Positions 1 through 8,579 of a DNA stretch of 64,000 nt are shown here, piece after piece; within the stretch, counting starts at the first letter, position 1, and each line of letters opens with the position of its first letter. The notes below the pieces were generated by a model, which saw only the letters and a program-made list of their open reading frames with translations, searched no databases and was not told the DNA's origin. Source of the stretch: Candidatus Peregrinibacteria bacterium Gr01-1014_25. GTDB taxonomy: Bacteria > Patescibacteriota > Gracilibacteria > Peribacterales > Peribacteraceae. A program made the position numbers and the translations under genes. The stretch covers positions 220,661-284,660 of the forward strand of contig VMFU01000001.1 of assembly GCA_007376205.1 (NCBI GenBank), in the 5' to 3' direction.

Positions 1-57
1 TTCGGTTGCACGGATGCCCTTGTGGAAAACGTGCGCCGGCAGATGCCGCAGCGGTGA
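1..57 (+). CDS. C-terminal tail of an upstream CDS, truncated by the window
   Basis: Open frame from base 1 to TGA at 55-57, followed by a terminator-like hairpin. Confidence 0.3.
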   Translation, partial: FGCTDALVENVRRQMPQR

Positions 58-78
58 CTTCCCTTCAACACCAGCACG

Positions 79-116
79 CCACCCCCCTCTTCGGTAGACT
101 TGGGGGGTGGTTTTGC
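79..116 (+). terminator. Rho-independent terminator-like hairpin
   Basis: ccacccccc / ggggggtgg stem followed by TTTT. Confidence 0.6.
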
Positions 117-1594
117 ATTTCCGCGTGCGGCGATGTCATTCCGGCTTCCTGCTCCTGGAAGCTCTCATCGCCTTTACACTCCTTGGACTCTTCCTTCTAG
201 CGGTCGGCTTAACACTCCTTTTGAGCCACCGCGGCGTCCTGGCAGCGGGCGACCGCACGCGTGGCATCGGGCTTGCGGAGCGTGCCTTGGAAGCGGCGCG
301 CAGCATCCGCGACCAGAGTTTTGCCTCGGTCACCGACGGCAACCACGGCGTCGTCGTCGGCACGGGGGCATCCGCGGGCCAATGGAAGTGGAGCGGCACG
401 GCGGTCACAGGCAGCGGCTATACGACGGTTGTGACAGTGTCCACCATCGCCGCCGATCGCAAGCGCGCCGATGCGCGAACGTCATGGAACTTCGGCGCGA
501 GCCGGTCGGGGAGCGTGCTCCTGACGACCGAGCTGACAGACTGGCGGTTGGCGTGGAGCGTCGGCAACTGGGGGGTGGCATCCCTCGATGGGAGCATTAC
601 CGAGGGCGCAGCCGTCGTGTTCCGCGACGTCCTGGTCGTTGCATCGGGCAGCACCCTCGCGGCCTATGTTACGGGTGACGACAGCGTGGCGGGGAATGGC
701 GTTCTCGTCGCGTACGACGTCACGACGATGCCTCCGACGAAGCAGTGGTCGGAAACGTTCGGCGGCCAGGGGCTGCAGCTCGCCGTACGGGGAAGCACCC
801 TCTACGTTCTGACGCGCGCGGCAGGCAGCGAAGTGCGCGTCTACAACATCGCCTCACTCTTCAGCCCCGCGCTCCTCTCCTCGCGGGATATTCCGGGGAG
901 TGGACGCGCCCGGTCCATCGCCGTGCGGCAGGACGCTCTCCTCGTTGGCGCCGCCCAGGATGCGGTGGAGGCGGAACTGTACGCGTATGCCATTCCCCAG
1001 GCGTCGATCTTCACGCTCTCCGGCAGCCTGCAGATGACGGACGGCAGCGCACCAATCAGTATCAACATGATCGGCTTGCGCGGAAAATACGGCTACCTTG
1101 CCACGTCACAGGACACGGCGGAATTGCGCGTGGCGGGTGTGGACGATGCGGAGCGACTCACGGCGCAGTCGGCCTCGGGGTATAACCTCACCGACCGCAG
1201 CGAGGATGGAACGGCGATCGCAATTACGGGAACAGCGGCGCTCATCGGAACACAAGGCGGCAGTCTCTTTTCGGAGGCGGTGCTCCTCACCGCGACCGGC
1301 GCGGTACCGCGGTCTCCACCCGGCCCATGGGCACACGAAGCGGGCAGTGGGGTATCGCCGTCCGCGCAGGTCAACGACATTGCGATGGATCCCAGCCAAC
1401 GGTATGCCTTCTGCGCCGTCGAGGGCGATCGTGACCTTCAGATCGTTGATCTTCGCAAGCTGCAACAGGGCCAGCCGGAGGAGGTGTTCTCGGCGACGCT
1501 CGCCGGTTTCGGGAGGGCGGTGCATTACAACATCCAGCGCGACCGGCTGTACATGCTCACCGACACGATTTTGTCCGTCTACAAACCCGGATGA
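107..1594 (+). CDS. Prepilin-like protein with large C-terminal beta-propeller/LVIVD-like domain
   Basis: N-terminal SGFLLLEALIAFTLLGLFLLAVGL class III (type IV pilin) signal; start may be GTG 125. Confidence 0.7.
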   Translation: MVLHFRVRRCHSGFLLLEALIAFTLLGLFLLAVGLTLLLSHRGVLAAGDRTRGIGLAERALEAARSIRDQSFASVTDGNHGVVVGTGASAGQWKWSGTAVTGSGYTTVVTVSTIAADRKRADARTSWNFGASRSGSVLLTTELTDWRLAWSVGNWGVASLDGSITEGAAVVFRDVLVVASGSTLAAYVTGDDSVAGNGVLVAYDVTTMPPTKQWSETFGGQGLQLAVRGSTLYVLTRAAGSEVRVYNIASLFSPALLSSRDIPGSGRARSIAVRQDALLVGAAQDAVEAELYAYAIPQASIFTLSGSLQMTDGSAPISINMIGLRGKYGYLATSQDTAELRVAGVDDAERLTAQSASGYNLTDRSEDGTAIAITGTAALIGTQGGSLFSEAVLLTATGAVPRSPPGPWAHEAGSGVSPSAQVNDIAMDPSQRYAFCAVEGDRDLQIVDLRKLQQGQPEEVFSATLAGFGRAVHYNIQRDRLYMLTDTILSVYKPG

Positions 1595-2007
1595 TGCTCA
1601 CGCGGGCCCGCGACGGCTACGTCTTCCTGGTGAGCGTGCTCGCCGTCGGCGCCATTGCCATCGCGGTCGTAGCAACCCTCCTCCTCGCGGCGACGTCGAT
1701 CAGCCGCAACCGCCTGACGCTCGAAGAGTCCGCGCGCGCCCTGGCGCACAGTCAGACCTGTGCGGAACATGTACTGCGTAAACTGCGGATCGACGCAGCC
1801 TACAGCGGCAACGAGACGCTGACGTTGACCAGCGGATCCTGCACGGTGCGTTCCGTGGGCGGCGTCGGTAACACCGACCGAACGGTGTGCGTGGAGGGCG
1901 TCAGCGGCAGCGTGACGCGTCGCCTGGAAATCGACGTGGAGCGGGTGTACCCGTCGATGCGCGTTCGTCAGTGGCAGGAAGTCTCCGCATTTTCCCTGTG
2001 CCCGTGA
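1591..2007 (+). CDS. PilX/minor-pilin-like membrane-anchored protein
   Basis: N-terminal hydrophobic helix, overlapping ATGA junction with the prepilin gene upstream, pilin cluster context. Confidence 0.55.
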   Translation: MMLTRARDGYVFLVSVLAVGAIAIAVVATLLLAATSISRNRLTLEESARALAHSQTCAEHVLRKLRIDAAYSGNETLTLTSGSCTVRSVGGVGNTDRTVCVEGVSGSVTRRLEIDVERVYPSMRVRQWQEVSAFSLCP

Positions 2008-2645
2008 TTCGCCCGCACGCCCGCTCCGGCATCACCCTCGTCGAGCTGCTGCTCTTCGTCGGTCTGCTGGCGTTCTCCGGGCTTGCGACGGTGCAGCTCC
2101 TTTTCCTCACCAGCGACAATCAGATCCGCCAGCAAGCAACGGCGGACGTCGAACAGAGCGCGCTGCAGATCTCGCAGCTCTTGGCGTACCGCGTCCGTCA
2201 CGCGGAGCGCATCGTTCGCCCGCTGCGTGGAGGGACGGGGGCGATTCTTGTGCTGCAAACCGGGAGTGTCGACAACAATCCGACTGTGATCGGCACCGCA
2301 AGCGGCGTGATTGTCGAGACGCTCGGAGACACCGAGGAGGCCGTCAGCGACGCTCGCGTGACCGTCAGCAGTTTTCTCATCACGAACACCTCCCCCTCCG
2401 ACGACCGTCCGAGCGTGCGCATCACGATGCGGCTGACGAAGCCCGGCGTGGTGCCGTCCTCTCCGGCGGTGTCACGCTTTGTCGATCTGGCATTCGCGTT
2501 GTTTCCCGACGACGTCACAAGCGGCGGAGCATGCAACGGCGTCATCTGTGCCGCGCCGCGGTGCAGCTCGGTCCATCATCATTACCAGTGGGATGTCTGC
2601 GTCTCCGGCGCATGCAAAGCGGCATCGGGATCACTGATCTGCTGA
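2004..2645 (+). CDS. Prepilin-like N-terminal methylation domain protein
   Basis: VIRPHARSGITLVELLLFVGLLAFSG; GTG start overlaps the previous stop (GTGA). Confidence 0.75.
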   Translation: MIRPHARSGITLVELLLFVGLLAFSGLATVQLLFLTSDNQIRQQATADVEQSALQISQLLAYRVRHAERIVRPLRGGTGAILVLQTGSVDNNPTVIGTASGVIVETLGDTEEAVSDARVTVSSFLITNTSPSDDRPSVRITMRLTKPGVVPSSPAVSRFVDLAFALFPDDVTSGGACNGVICAAPRCSSVHHHYQWDVCVSGACKAASGSLIC

Positions 2646-2761
2646 AAGGAGATGTCAAGACGATCTACCGTAAAGAAGCGCTCGCCCGCGTATACTGGTG
2701 GCCTCGCGCGAGGTGGCATTCTTGTGCCCGACGCGCCCCCTTCCTTTTCCTCCCCTTCCGT

Positions 2762-3217
2762 ATGGTTCAACACTTCCTCTCCCGCAACGCTCGCAAGGGC
2801 TTCACCCTCATCGAGCTCCTGCTCGTGATCGGCATCATCGCGATCCTGGCGGCCATCGTCATCGTCGCGATCAACCCGACCAAGCAGCTTGCCGACGCGC
2901 GAAACGCCCAGCGCCGCAGCGACGTGAATACGATTCTGAATGCGGTGTACCAGTACTCCATCGACAACACGGGCAACCTGCCGTCGACCATCACGACGAC
3001 AACGAAGGAAATCTGCGAGTCCAAGGCCGACTGCGACAGCGATGGCATCCACCTCGACATGCTCACCGGCACGTATCTCGTGAGCCTGCCGACCGATCCG
3101 CGTGCAGCCAGCACGGCGACGGGCACGGACTACACGATCGTCAAGACCAGCGGCGGCCGCGTGACGGTCAGCGCTCCGCAGGCCGAACAGAGCCAGACGA
3201 TTCAGGTGACCCGCTAA
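2762..3217 (+). CDS. Type IV pilin/type II secretion major pseudopilin-like protein
   Basis: KGFTLIELLLVIGIIAILAAIVIVAINPTKQLADARNAQRRSDV. Confidence 0.9.
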   Translation: MVQHFLSRNARKGFTLIELLLVIGIIAILAAIVIVAINPTKQLADARNAQRRSDVNTILNAVYQYSIDNTGNLPSTITTTTKEICESKADCDSDGIHLDMLTGTYLVSLPTDPRAASTATGTDYTIVKTSGGRVTVSAPQAEQSQTIQVTR

Positions 3218-3229
3218 GCATTCGCTTCA

Positions 3230-3790
3230 TTGCGTATGTCGCGGACACTCCCTACATCGTCGGCTAAACGCGCGGGGTTCACCCGTCAACGTCTGCGTGG
3301 GCTCCGCCGAGGTTTCACCCTCATCGAGCTTCTGCTCGTGATCGGCATCATCGCGATCCTAGCGGCCGTCGTCATCGTCGCGATCAACCCGACCAAGCAG
3401 CTTGCCGACGCGCGAAACGCCCAGCGCCGCAGCGACGTGAATACGATTTTAAATGCGATCTATCAGTACGCGATCGACAACAACGGCAACCTCCCCACCG
3501 GCATCCCGACGGGCTCGGCGAATATCCGCGAAATCTGCAAGACGGATCCGGGGAAGAAATGCATCAGCGCTGCGTCGGTCGCCGGTCTCGCGTGGGGGCG
3601 CACGAACCTCGATATCCTGACGGGTTCGTATCTGACCGCGCTCCCCAACGATCCGCGCTACCCTGGTACGTCTGCTTCCGTCCACGCCCAATCCGGATCG
3701 TACTATTTCATCTACCAGTCCACCGGCGGCCGCGTGACGGTCACGTCGTCCGGCGCCGAACTCGGCGCGAGTATTTCGGTGACGCGGTAA
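3230..3790 (+). CDS. Type IV pilin/pseudopilin-like protein (tandem paralogue)
   Basis: RGFTLIELLLVIGIIAILAAVVIVAINPTKQLADARNAQRRSDV, near-identical N-terminus to the preceding pilin. Confidence 0.9.
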   Translation: MRMSRTLPTSSAKRAGFTRQRLRGLRRGFTLIELLLVIGIIAILAAVVIVAINPTKQLADARNAQRRSDVNTILNAIYQYAIDNNGNLPTGIPTGSANIREICKTDPGKKCISAASVAGLAWGRTNLDILTGSYLTALPNDPRYPGTSASVHAQSGSYYFIYQSTGGRVTVTSSGAELGASISVTR

Positions 3791-3809
3791 CCCTCATCAG
3801 GCGTTCCAT

Positions 3810-3838
3810 AGCGGCGAGGCGTTCTCGCCGCTATTTTT
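3810..3838 (+). terminator. Rho-independent terminator of the pilin cluster
   Basis: agcggcgag-gcgtt-ctcgccgct stem then atttttc. Confidence 0.85.
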
Positions 3839-3883
3839 CGCTGCCACTGGCCAAAATACCCCTTCTCTGCTATACTCCTTGGA

Positions 3884-5485
3884 TTGACGGAAAACACCAA
3901 CCAATCACCGTCTAAAACCCTGCTGCGCGGATCCATTCTGCGGCGCGCCGTCATGCAATCGGTGCTGCTGGGATTCTTCACGGTGGGCATGTTGAGTTTG
4001 GCGGCGTTCATCGTCATGCGCCGTCTGCTGACCGATATTGTACTTGCGATCCACGAGGCGACGCCGGCATTCACCTGGCAGGCCGTTCAGGAGGTACTGG
4101 AACGCGAGGGGCTGACGGACGGCCGCATCATCGCATCGGCGCTCGCGACCATCAGCGGTCTCATGCTGCTCTGTGCGATTCTGCTGGCGATTCTGCTGGC
4201 CCGCAGTCTCACGCAGCCGATCGTCTCGCTCACGGGCAAAGTGCGGACGCTCCGGCCCGGACACTGGCGCTTTGACCGCGACGTCCGGACAGGCGATGAA
4301 GTGGAAGTGCTCGACGCGGTGGTGGCGGACATGGCGCAGCGTTTGAAGAAAATGTACGAGCGCCTGGAGGCCGAAGTGCGGTCGCGCACGCGCGAGTTGC
4401 GTCGGCAGTACGTACTCGACCGAGCCATTCTGGAAGCCATTGATTACGGGGTGATGACCGTCGACGAGCACGGCGCCGTGCGTCAGGCGAACCCGGGGAC
4501 GGAACGCCTCCTCGGCTGCACGCAGGACGTGATCGTGGGGAAGAGCATTGCCGAAATTCTGCCGCTCTGCAGCGGGCGCGAATGCCGGCCGCTGTCGAAG
4601 CATCCGGTTGAACAGTGCCTCCGCACGGGAAAGCCGTACCGTTCCGGCGTCGGCGAACATCTCACCGCGGTCCGCGCTGACGGGACGATGCTCCCCGTTG
4701 TCGTCGCGGCGAACCCCCTCGGCATGGCGCGGGTCCGCAACGCCGTCGTCGTCGTGCAGGACGTCAGCGAAGAGCGTCGCGTGGACGAAATGAAATCGGA
4801 ATTCATCTCCCTCGCCTCCCATCAACTCCGCACGCCACTGTCGATTCTGCGGTGGTATCTGGATCTCTTTGGCACTGGCGGGGCCGACGTGGCTCCCGCG
4901 CAGCGCCCGTACATCGCTGAAATGCAGGGCGCGGTTGATCGCATGGTCAACCTACTCAACGCGCTTCTGCAAGTGGCGAAGCTCGAAGGCGAGGATGCGC
5001 GTGCGACACTGCAGCGCGTGGACTGCCGCACCATAGTCCGCGAGGCCATTCGCGACATCCGGCCCGTTTCCGAGGCGAGGCATATTCGCTGTGTAGAGGA
5101 TGTTCCTGCGCATGCCGTCTACGCGAAGACGGATGCCGCGCTGCTGAAGGTCATTCTGCACAACCTCCTCATGAATGCCGTGAAGTACAACAAGGACGGC
5201 GGCACGGTGGATCTGCGTCTCTGGACGGATGGCGCTCGCGTGCGCATCGCCGTGCGCGATAGCGGTGCGGGCATTCCGCTCGCGGAGCAGGCGAGGGTCT
5301 TCCAGAAGTTCTTCCGCGCGGAGAACATCAAGCGCTTCGATACCGACGGTAACGGCTTGGGGCTCTACATGTGCAAGCTCATCTTGAGCGGCCTCGGGGG
5401 TGATATTTCCTTTGAAAGCCAGGAGGGCAAAGGCACAACATTCACGATCGAGATCCCGGCGGGGCGGGGGAAGAAGCGCTCATGA
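3884..5485 (+). CDS. Membrane sensor histidine kinase (HAMP-PAS-HisKA-HATPase_c)
   Basis: LASHQLRTPLSILRWYL H-box, NLLMNAVKYNKDGG N-box, DSGAGIP, GNGLGLYMCK; TTG start just after TATACT. Confidence 0.93.
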   Translation: MTENTNQSPSKTLLRGSILRRAVMQSVLLGFFTVGMLSLAAFIVMRRLLTDIVLAIHEATPAFTWQAVQEVLEREGLTDGRIIASALATISGLMLLCAILLAILLARSLTQPIVSLTGKVRTLRPGHWRFDRDVRTGDEVEVLDAVVADMAQRLKKMYERLEAEVRSRTRELRRQYVLDRAILEAIDYGVMTVDEHGAVRQANPGTERLLGCTQDVIVGKSIAEILPLCSGRECRPLSKHPVEQCLRTGKPYRSGVGEHLTAVRADGTMLPVVVAANPLGMARVRNAVVVVQDVSEERRVDEMKSEFISLASHQLRTPLSILRWYLDLFGTGGADVAPAQRPYIAEMQGAVDRMVNLLNALLQVAKLEGEDARATLQRVDCRTIVREAIRDIRPVSEARHIRCVEDVPAHAVYAKTDAALLKVILHNLLMNAVKYNKDGGTVDLRLWTDGARVRIAVRDSGAGIPLAEQARVFQKFFRAENIKRFDTDGNGLGLYMCKLILSGLGGDISFESQEGKGTTFTIEIPAGRGKKRS

Positions 5486-5504
5486 AGAGGTAGACTGGGG
5501 GCAT

Positions 5505-5580
5505 GCCGCTGTAGCTCAGCTGGTAGAGCAACTCACTTGTAATGAGTAGGTCGCCGGTTCGAATCCGGCCAGCGGCTCCA
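5505..5580 (+). tRNA. tRNA-Thr (anticodon TGT), CCA encoded
   Basis: gccgctg...cagcggc acceptor, cacttgtaatg anticodon arm, ggttcgaatcc T-arm, terminal CCA. Confidence 0.97.
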
Positions 5581-5594
5581 CCAAGAAGGGATCG

Positions 5595-6128
5595 TCACCC
5601 GTCGTTCTCCTGACCCCGTGCGTCGTCGTCGCGGTGGTTCGCAATCCACTGGGACCATTCGTGATCCGCATCAAGGAAGCGGATGCACGCGTTAACAATA
5701 GTCATATCATTCATCCAATCTTTCGTTTGCCGTGGAACTTGATCGAGAGCGAGCAGACCTGCTTGCCCGATCGAGTCATGCTCCTCTGCCTGATGCATCG
5801 CCTCGCTTTCAGAGTGGAGCACTCTGCCACAAACACCCATGATTTGGCCTGCGACATATTCAGCAACTTTCACAGGAGTGCGTCGATCTGCATCCGTGAA
5901 TGTCCCCACATGGAGCTTCGGAGTAATGCCGAGCGCGATGAGTCTGCCTTGTGCATGTTCCAAGGCACCGTATATCCGCTGTCTGGCTTCTGGGTTCAGG
6001 CCCTCTTTCTCCGTGAGAATCATACGGGCGCTTCGGATAATTTGCAGAGTAATCTCGCGGAGCTCGCGTGCTCGGGGGTGAGCTGAGTATTCTTTTTGCG
6101 TTGGGTAGATTGGTTTATTCACTGTCAT
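5595..6128 (-). CDS. Hypothetical protein
   Basis: 177-aa ORF with protein-like composition, non-overlapping between tRNA-Thr and rnpB. Confidence 0.6.
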   Translation of the reverse strand: MTVNKPIYPTQKEYSAHPRARELREITLQIIRSARMILTEKEGLNPEARQRIYGALEHAQGRLIALGITPKLHVGTFTDADRRTPVKVAEYVAGQIMGVCGRVLHSESEAMHQAEEHDSIGQAGLLALDQVPRQTKDWMNDMTIVNACIRFLDADHEWSQWIANHRDDDARGQENDG

Positions 6129-6149
6129 AATGTTATTTTATCACTTTTT

Positions 6150-6186
6150 TTATTATATGCCAAACCGAGGGTACGAATACCCTCGA
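6150..6186 (-). terminator. Terminator of RNase P RNA
   Basis: On minus strand cgagggta-ttcg-taccctcg hairpin followed by an A/T-rich tract. Confidence 0.65.
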
Positions 6187-6582
6187 TTCTGGCCTCCCAC
6201 TCTTCTGTACGCCGGGTTCTGTCCGCCGCCGGGCGACGCCGGCGGCGCAGTGACCATCTCTCTAGGGGAAACGGTTGCCCGTTCCCTCAAGCGGAGGAGC
6301 ATCGGGAGCGACGAAACCATCGCTGTATCCCAATACCCAAACCCTCCTTGCATCACCATGAGTTTGCCAACCGCGAACCGATACTGGTCCACGGCCTCGG
6401 TTCCCGAGGCGTTTCACATCCATACGCTTGGACTCCTTGCGGAGGCGTGTCGCACGGACTCGTCTCTGTGGCACTGGTCCTCCCGCATCCTTATGGATTA
6501 TGCGATGCGGTGGCGGGTGTTACCCGCATGGCGTTTCGGTGATGCCCGGACGTTCCTCCCCGCACCTTTTTGAGGCTGAACC
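6186..6582 (-). ncRNA. rnpB: RNase P RNA, bacterial class A-like
   Basis: Minus strand: GGGGAGGAACGUCCGGGC (P4 5' half), AGUGCCACAGAGACGAGUCC, GGAUGUGAAACGCCUCG, GGCAAACUC, UAGAGAGAUGGUCACUG and 3' ACAGAACCCGGCGUAC; ends can form P1; about 397 nt. Confidence 0.93.
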
Positions 6583-6793
6583 CCGATGGGTGCCACGTAT
6601 TTCCACGTGGAAGCAAATGACATCTTCCAAGGAACGACCTCAAAAGGGTGCGGGGCGGTCACTCAAAGAGCAGGACAGCCCATTATCTCGCAAAGGCCCG
6701 CCAGAAGCAAGATTTTCCACACTTTTTCCCATCGAAGGCGATGCTCCAGACACCCTCGACGCCTGCATCCTCCTCGCCCATACTCATGGCCGC

Positions 6794-8188
6794 ATGAAGC
6801 GGCTGGAAATCCTCTTCGGCGCGCTCCGCGTCCCCCTCGACGCTGTTGCCGTTGCCGCCGCGCTCCTTCTGGCGTACGAGCTGCGTGTCCGGAGCATGGA
6901 TTTGCTTCCCGGCGTGCAACTCCTGGAGCCCCCGACAACGTTGCCGGGTGCACCGGAGTACCTCGCATCGTTCGTTGTGCCGGGCGCCGCCCTCTTCATT
7001 CTGCTCGCCGCGCTTCTGGGGCTGTACACACTGACCACGGTGCGCAGCGCGTGGCGGGAAGTCGGACGCACCATCATCGCATGCGCCCTGTGGCTTTCCC
7101 TCGTCATCGCCTGGTATTTCCTCGTGCGCAAACAGCTGTTCTACTCCCGCGTCCTGCTTCTCCACGCCGTCACGTTCGCCGGCCTCTTCGTGCTGACACT
7201 GCGCGCCGCTCTGACGCTCGTGCAGCGTGCATTCCTCCGTCGCGGCTACGGTGTTCGGTCCGTCCTGACCGTTGGAGCCGTGCCACCGTCCCCGGCGGCA
7301 CTCGCCACACTGATGAAAGATATCCGCTACGCGTACCGCGGACATGTGGATTCCCTGCGCCAGGCCGGAGAAATTTGCACGCACGGCGACATCGACCTGA
7401 TCATTCAGACAGACGCCCGGCCGGGCAGCGACGAGACGGCGCAACTCATCGACACATGCCGCAGCAGGCAGGTGGCGTACGCGTTCCTGCCGCCGCTCTT
7501 TACGGACGTTCCCCACCTGCTCGGCGTCGAGCGGCTCGGGCTGCTGCCGCTGCTCCAATTCCAGCCGACCCCGCTCGACGGATGGGGCCGCATCTGGAAA
7601 GCGCTCTTCGACGCCGCGGCGAGCCTGGTCATCATCCTCGTCCTACTGCCGCTCTTCCTGCTCATCACCCTCTGCATTCTCATCGAGGACGGATGGCCGG
7701 TGTTCTTCGTCTCCCGGCGTATCGGCGAGAAGGGGCGAGGGACGATCCCCGTCGTCAAATTCCGTTCGATGGTGAAAGATGCCGAGCGCAAGAAGCAGGA
7801 GCTCTCCGCGCAAAATTTCCGAAGCGACGGTCCGCTTTTCAAGGTGCGCGGTGATCCCCGCGTCACCCGCGTCGGGCGCGTACTCCGTCGCTGGTCGCTG
7901 GACGAGTTGCCTCAATTCTTCAACGTCCTCGCCGGCCACATGGCTCTGGTCGGCCCCCGCCCACATCTTCCCGAAGAAGTGGCGCGCTACTCGCCGTACG
8001 AACGTCGCGTGTTCGTCGTGCGTCCGGGCGTTACCGGCCTCGCGCAGATTTCCGGCCGTTCGGATCTCTCATTCAGCGAAGAAGTGCATCTTGATTTGCA
8101 GTACATCGAGGAGTGGTCGCCATTTCTGGATCTCTGGGTTCTCTGGCGGACGGTCGTCGTGGTGTTGACGCGCAAGGGGGCAGAGTAG
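6794..8188 (+). CDS. Undecaprenyl-phosphate sugar phosphotransferase (bacterial sugar transferase family)
   Basis: Multi-TM N-terminus plus C-terminal VKFRSMVKDAERKK...RSDGPLFKVRGDPRVTRVGRVLRRWSLDELPQFFNVLAGHMALVGPRP. Confidence 0.93.
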   Translation: MKRLEILFGALRVPLDAVAVAAALLLAYELRVRSMDLLPGVQLLEPPTTLPGAPEYLASFVVPGAALFILLAALLGLYTLTTVRSAWREVGRTIIACALWLSLVIAWYFLVRKQLFYSRVLLLHAVTFAGLFVLTLRAALTLVQRAFLRRGYGVRSVLTVGAVPPSPAALATLMKDIRYAYRGHVDSLRQAGEICTHGDIDLIIQTDARPGSDETAQLIDTCRSRQVAYAFLPPLFTDVPHLLGVERLGLLPLLQFQPTPLDGWGRIWKALFDAAASLVIILVLLPLFLLITLCILIEDGWPVFFVSRRIGEKGRGTIPVVKFRSMVKDAERKKQELSAQNFRSDGPLFKVRGDPRVTRVGRVLRRWSLDELPQFFNVLAGHMALVGPRPHLPEEVARYSPYERRVFVVRPGVTGLAQISGRSDLSFSEEVHLDLQYIEEWSPFLDLWVLWRTVVVVLTRKGAE

Positions 8189-8228
8189 AGCGCTTTTCGC
8201 CTCCCGCTTCCCGCGGTATGCTCATCGC

Positions 8229-8576
8229 GTGTCTTCGCAGCTTCGCTTCACCACCGTGGTCTTCTTGGCGTTCGTTGGCATCGTCACCGTCGCGCAGACG
8301 GTGATCCGCGGTGCGCGGCTGGACGCGCTGGCCAACCGCCCCAAACCCCCGCCGGTGCCGTGTCGCGGAGAATCCATCGCCGTCGACGACGATTTCAACG
8401 GGGGATCGCTCAAGCCCTGGTCGTGCAAGGCCAAATGTGCGGAGAAGAAGGAATACTACCTGCTGTACCACAACGGCGTGGCCACGCAGTGCGGCGCATA
8501 CCCGGACTGCTTTGATGAAGGCGAGGACAAGGGGCTGACGTGCATTCCACAACTGAAGACGACGAAGAAGAAGTGA
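8229..8576 (+). CDS. Hypothetical protein with N-terminal hydrophobic segment
   Basis: 115-aa ORF, GTG start 6 nt after TATGCT. Confidence 0.5.
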   Translation: MSSQLRFTTVVFLAFVGIVTVAQTVIRGARLDALANRPKPPPVPCRGESIAVDDDFNGGSLKPWSCKAKCAEKKEYYLLYHNGVATQCGAYPDCFDEGEDKGLTCIPQLKTTKKK

Positions 8577-8579
8577 CCG

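Noticed and set aside
6428-6793. N-terminal extension of the sugar transferase ORF
   Set aside because: Runs through the rnpB locus; ATG 6794 begins the typical TM region.
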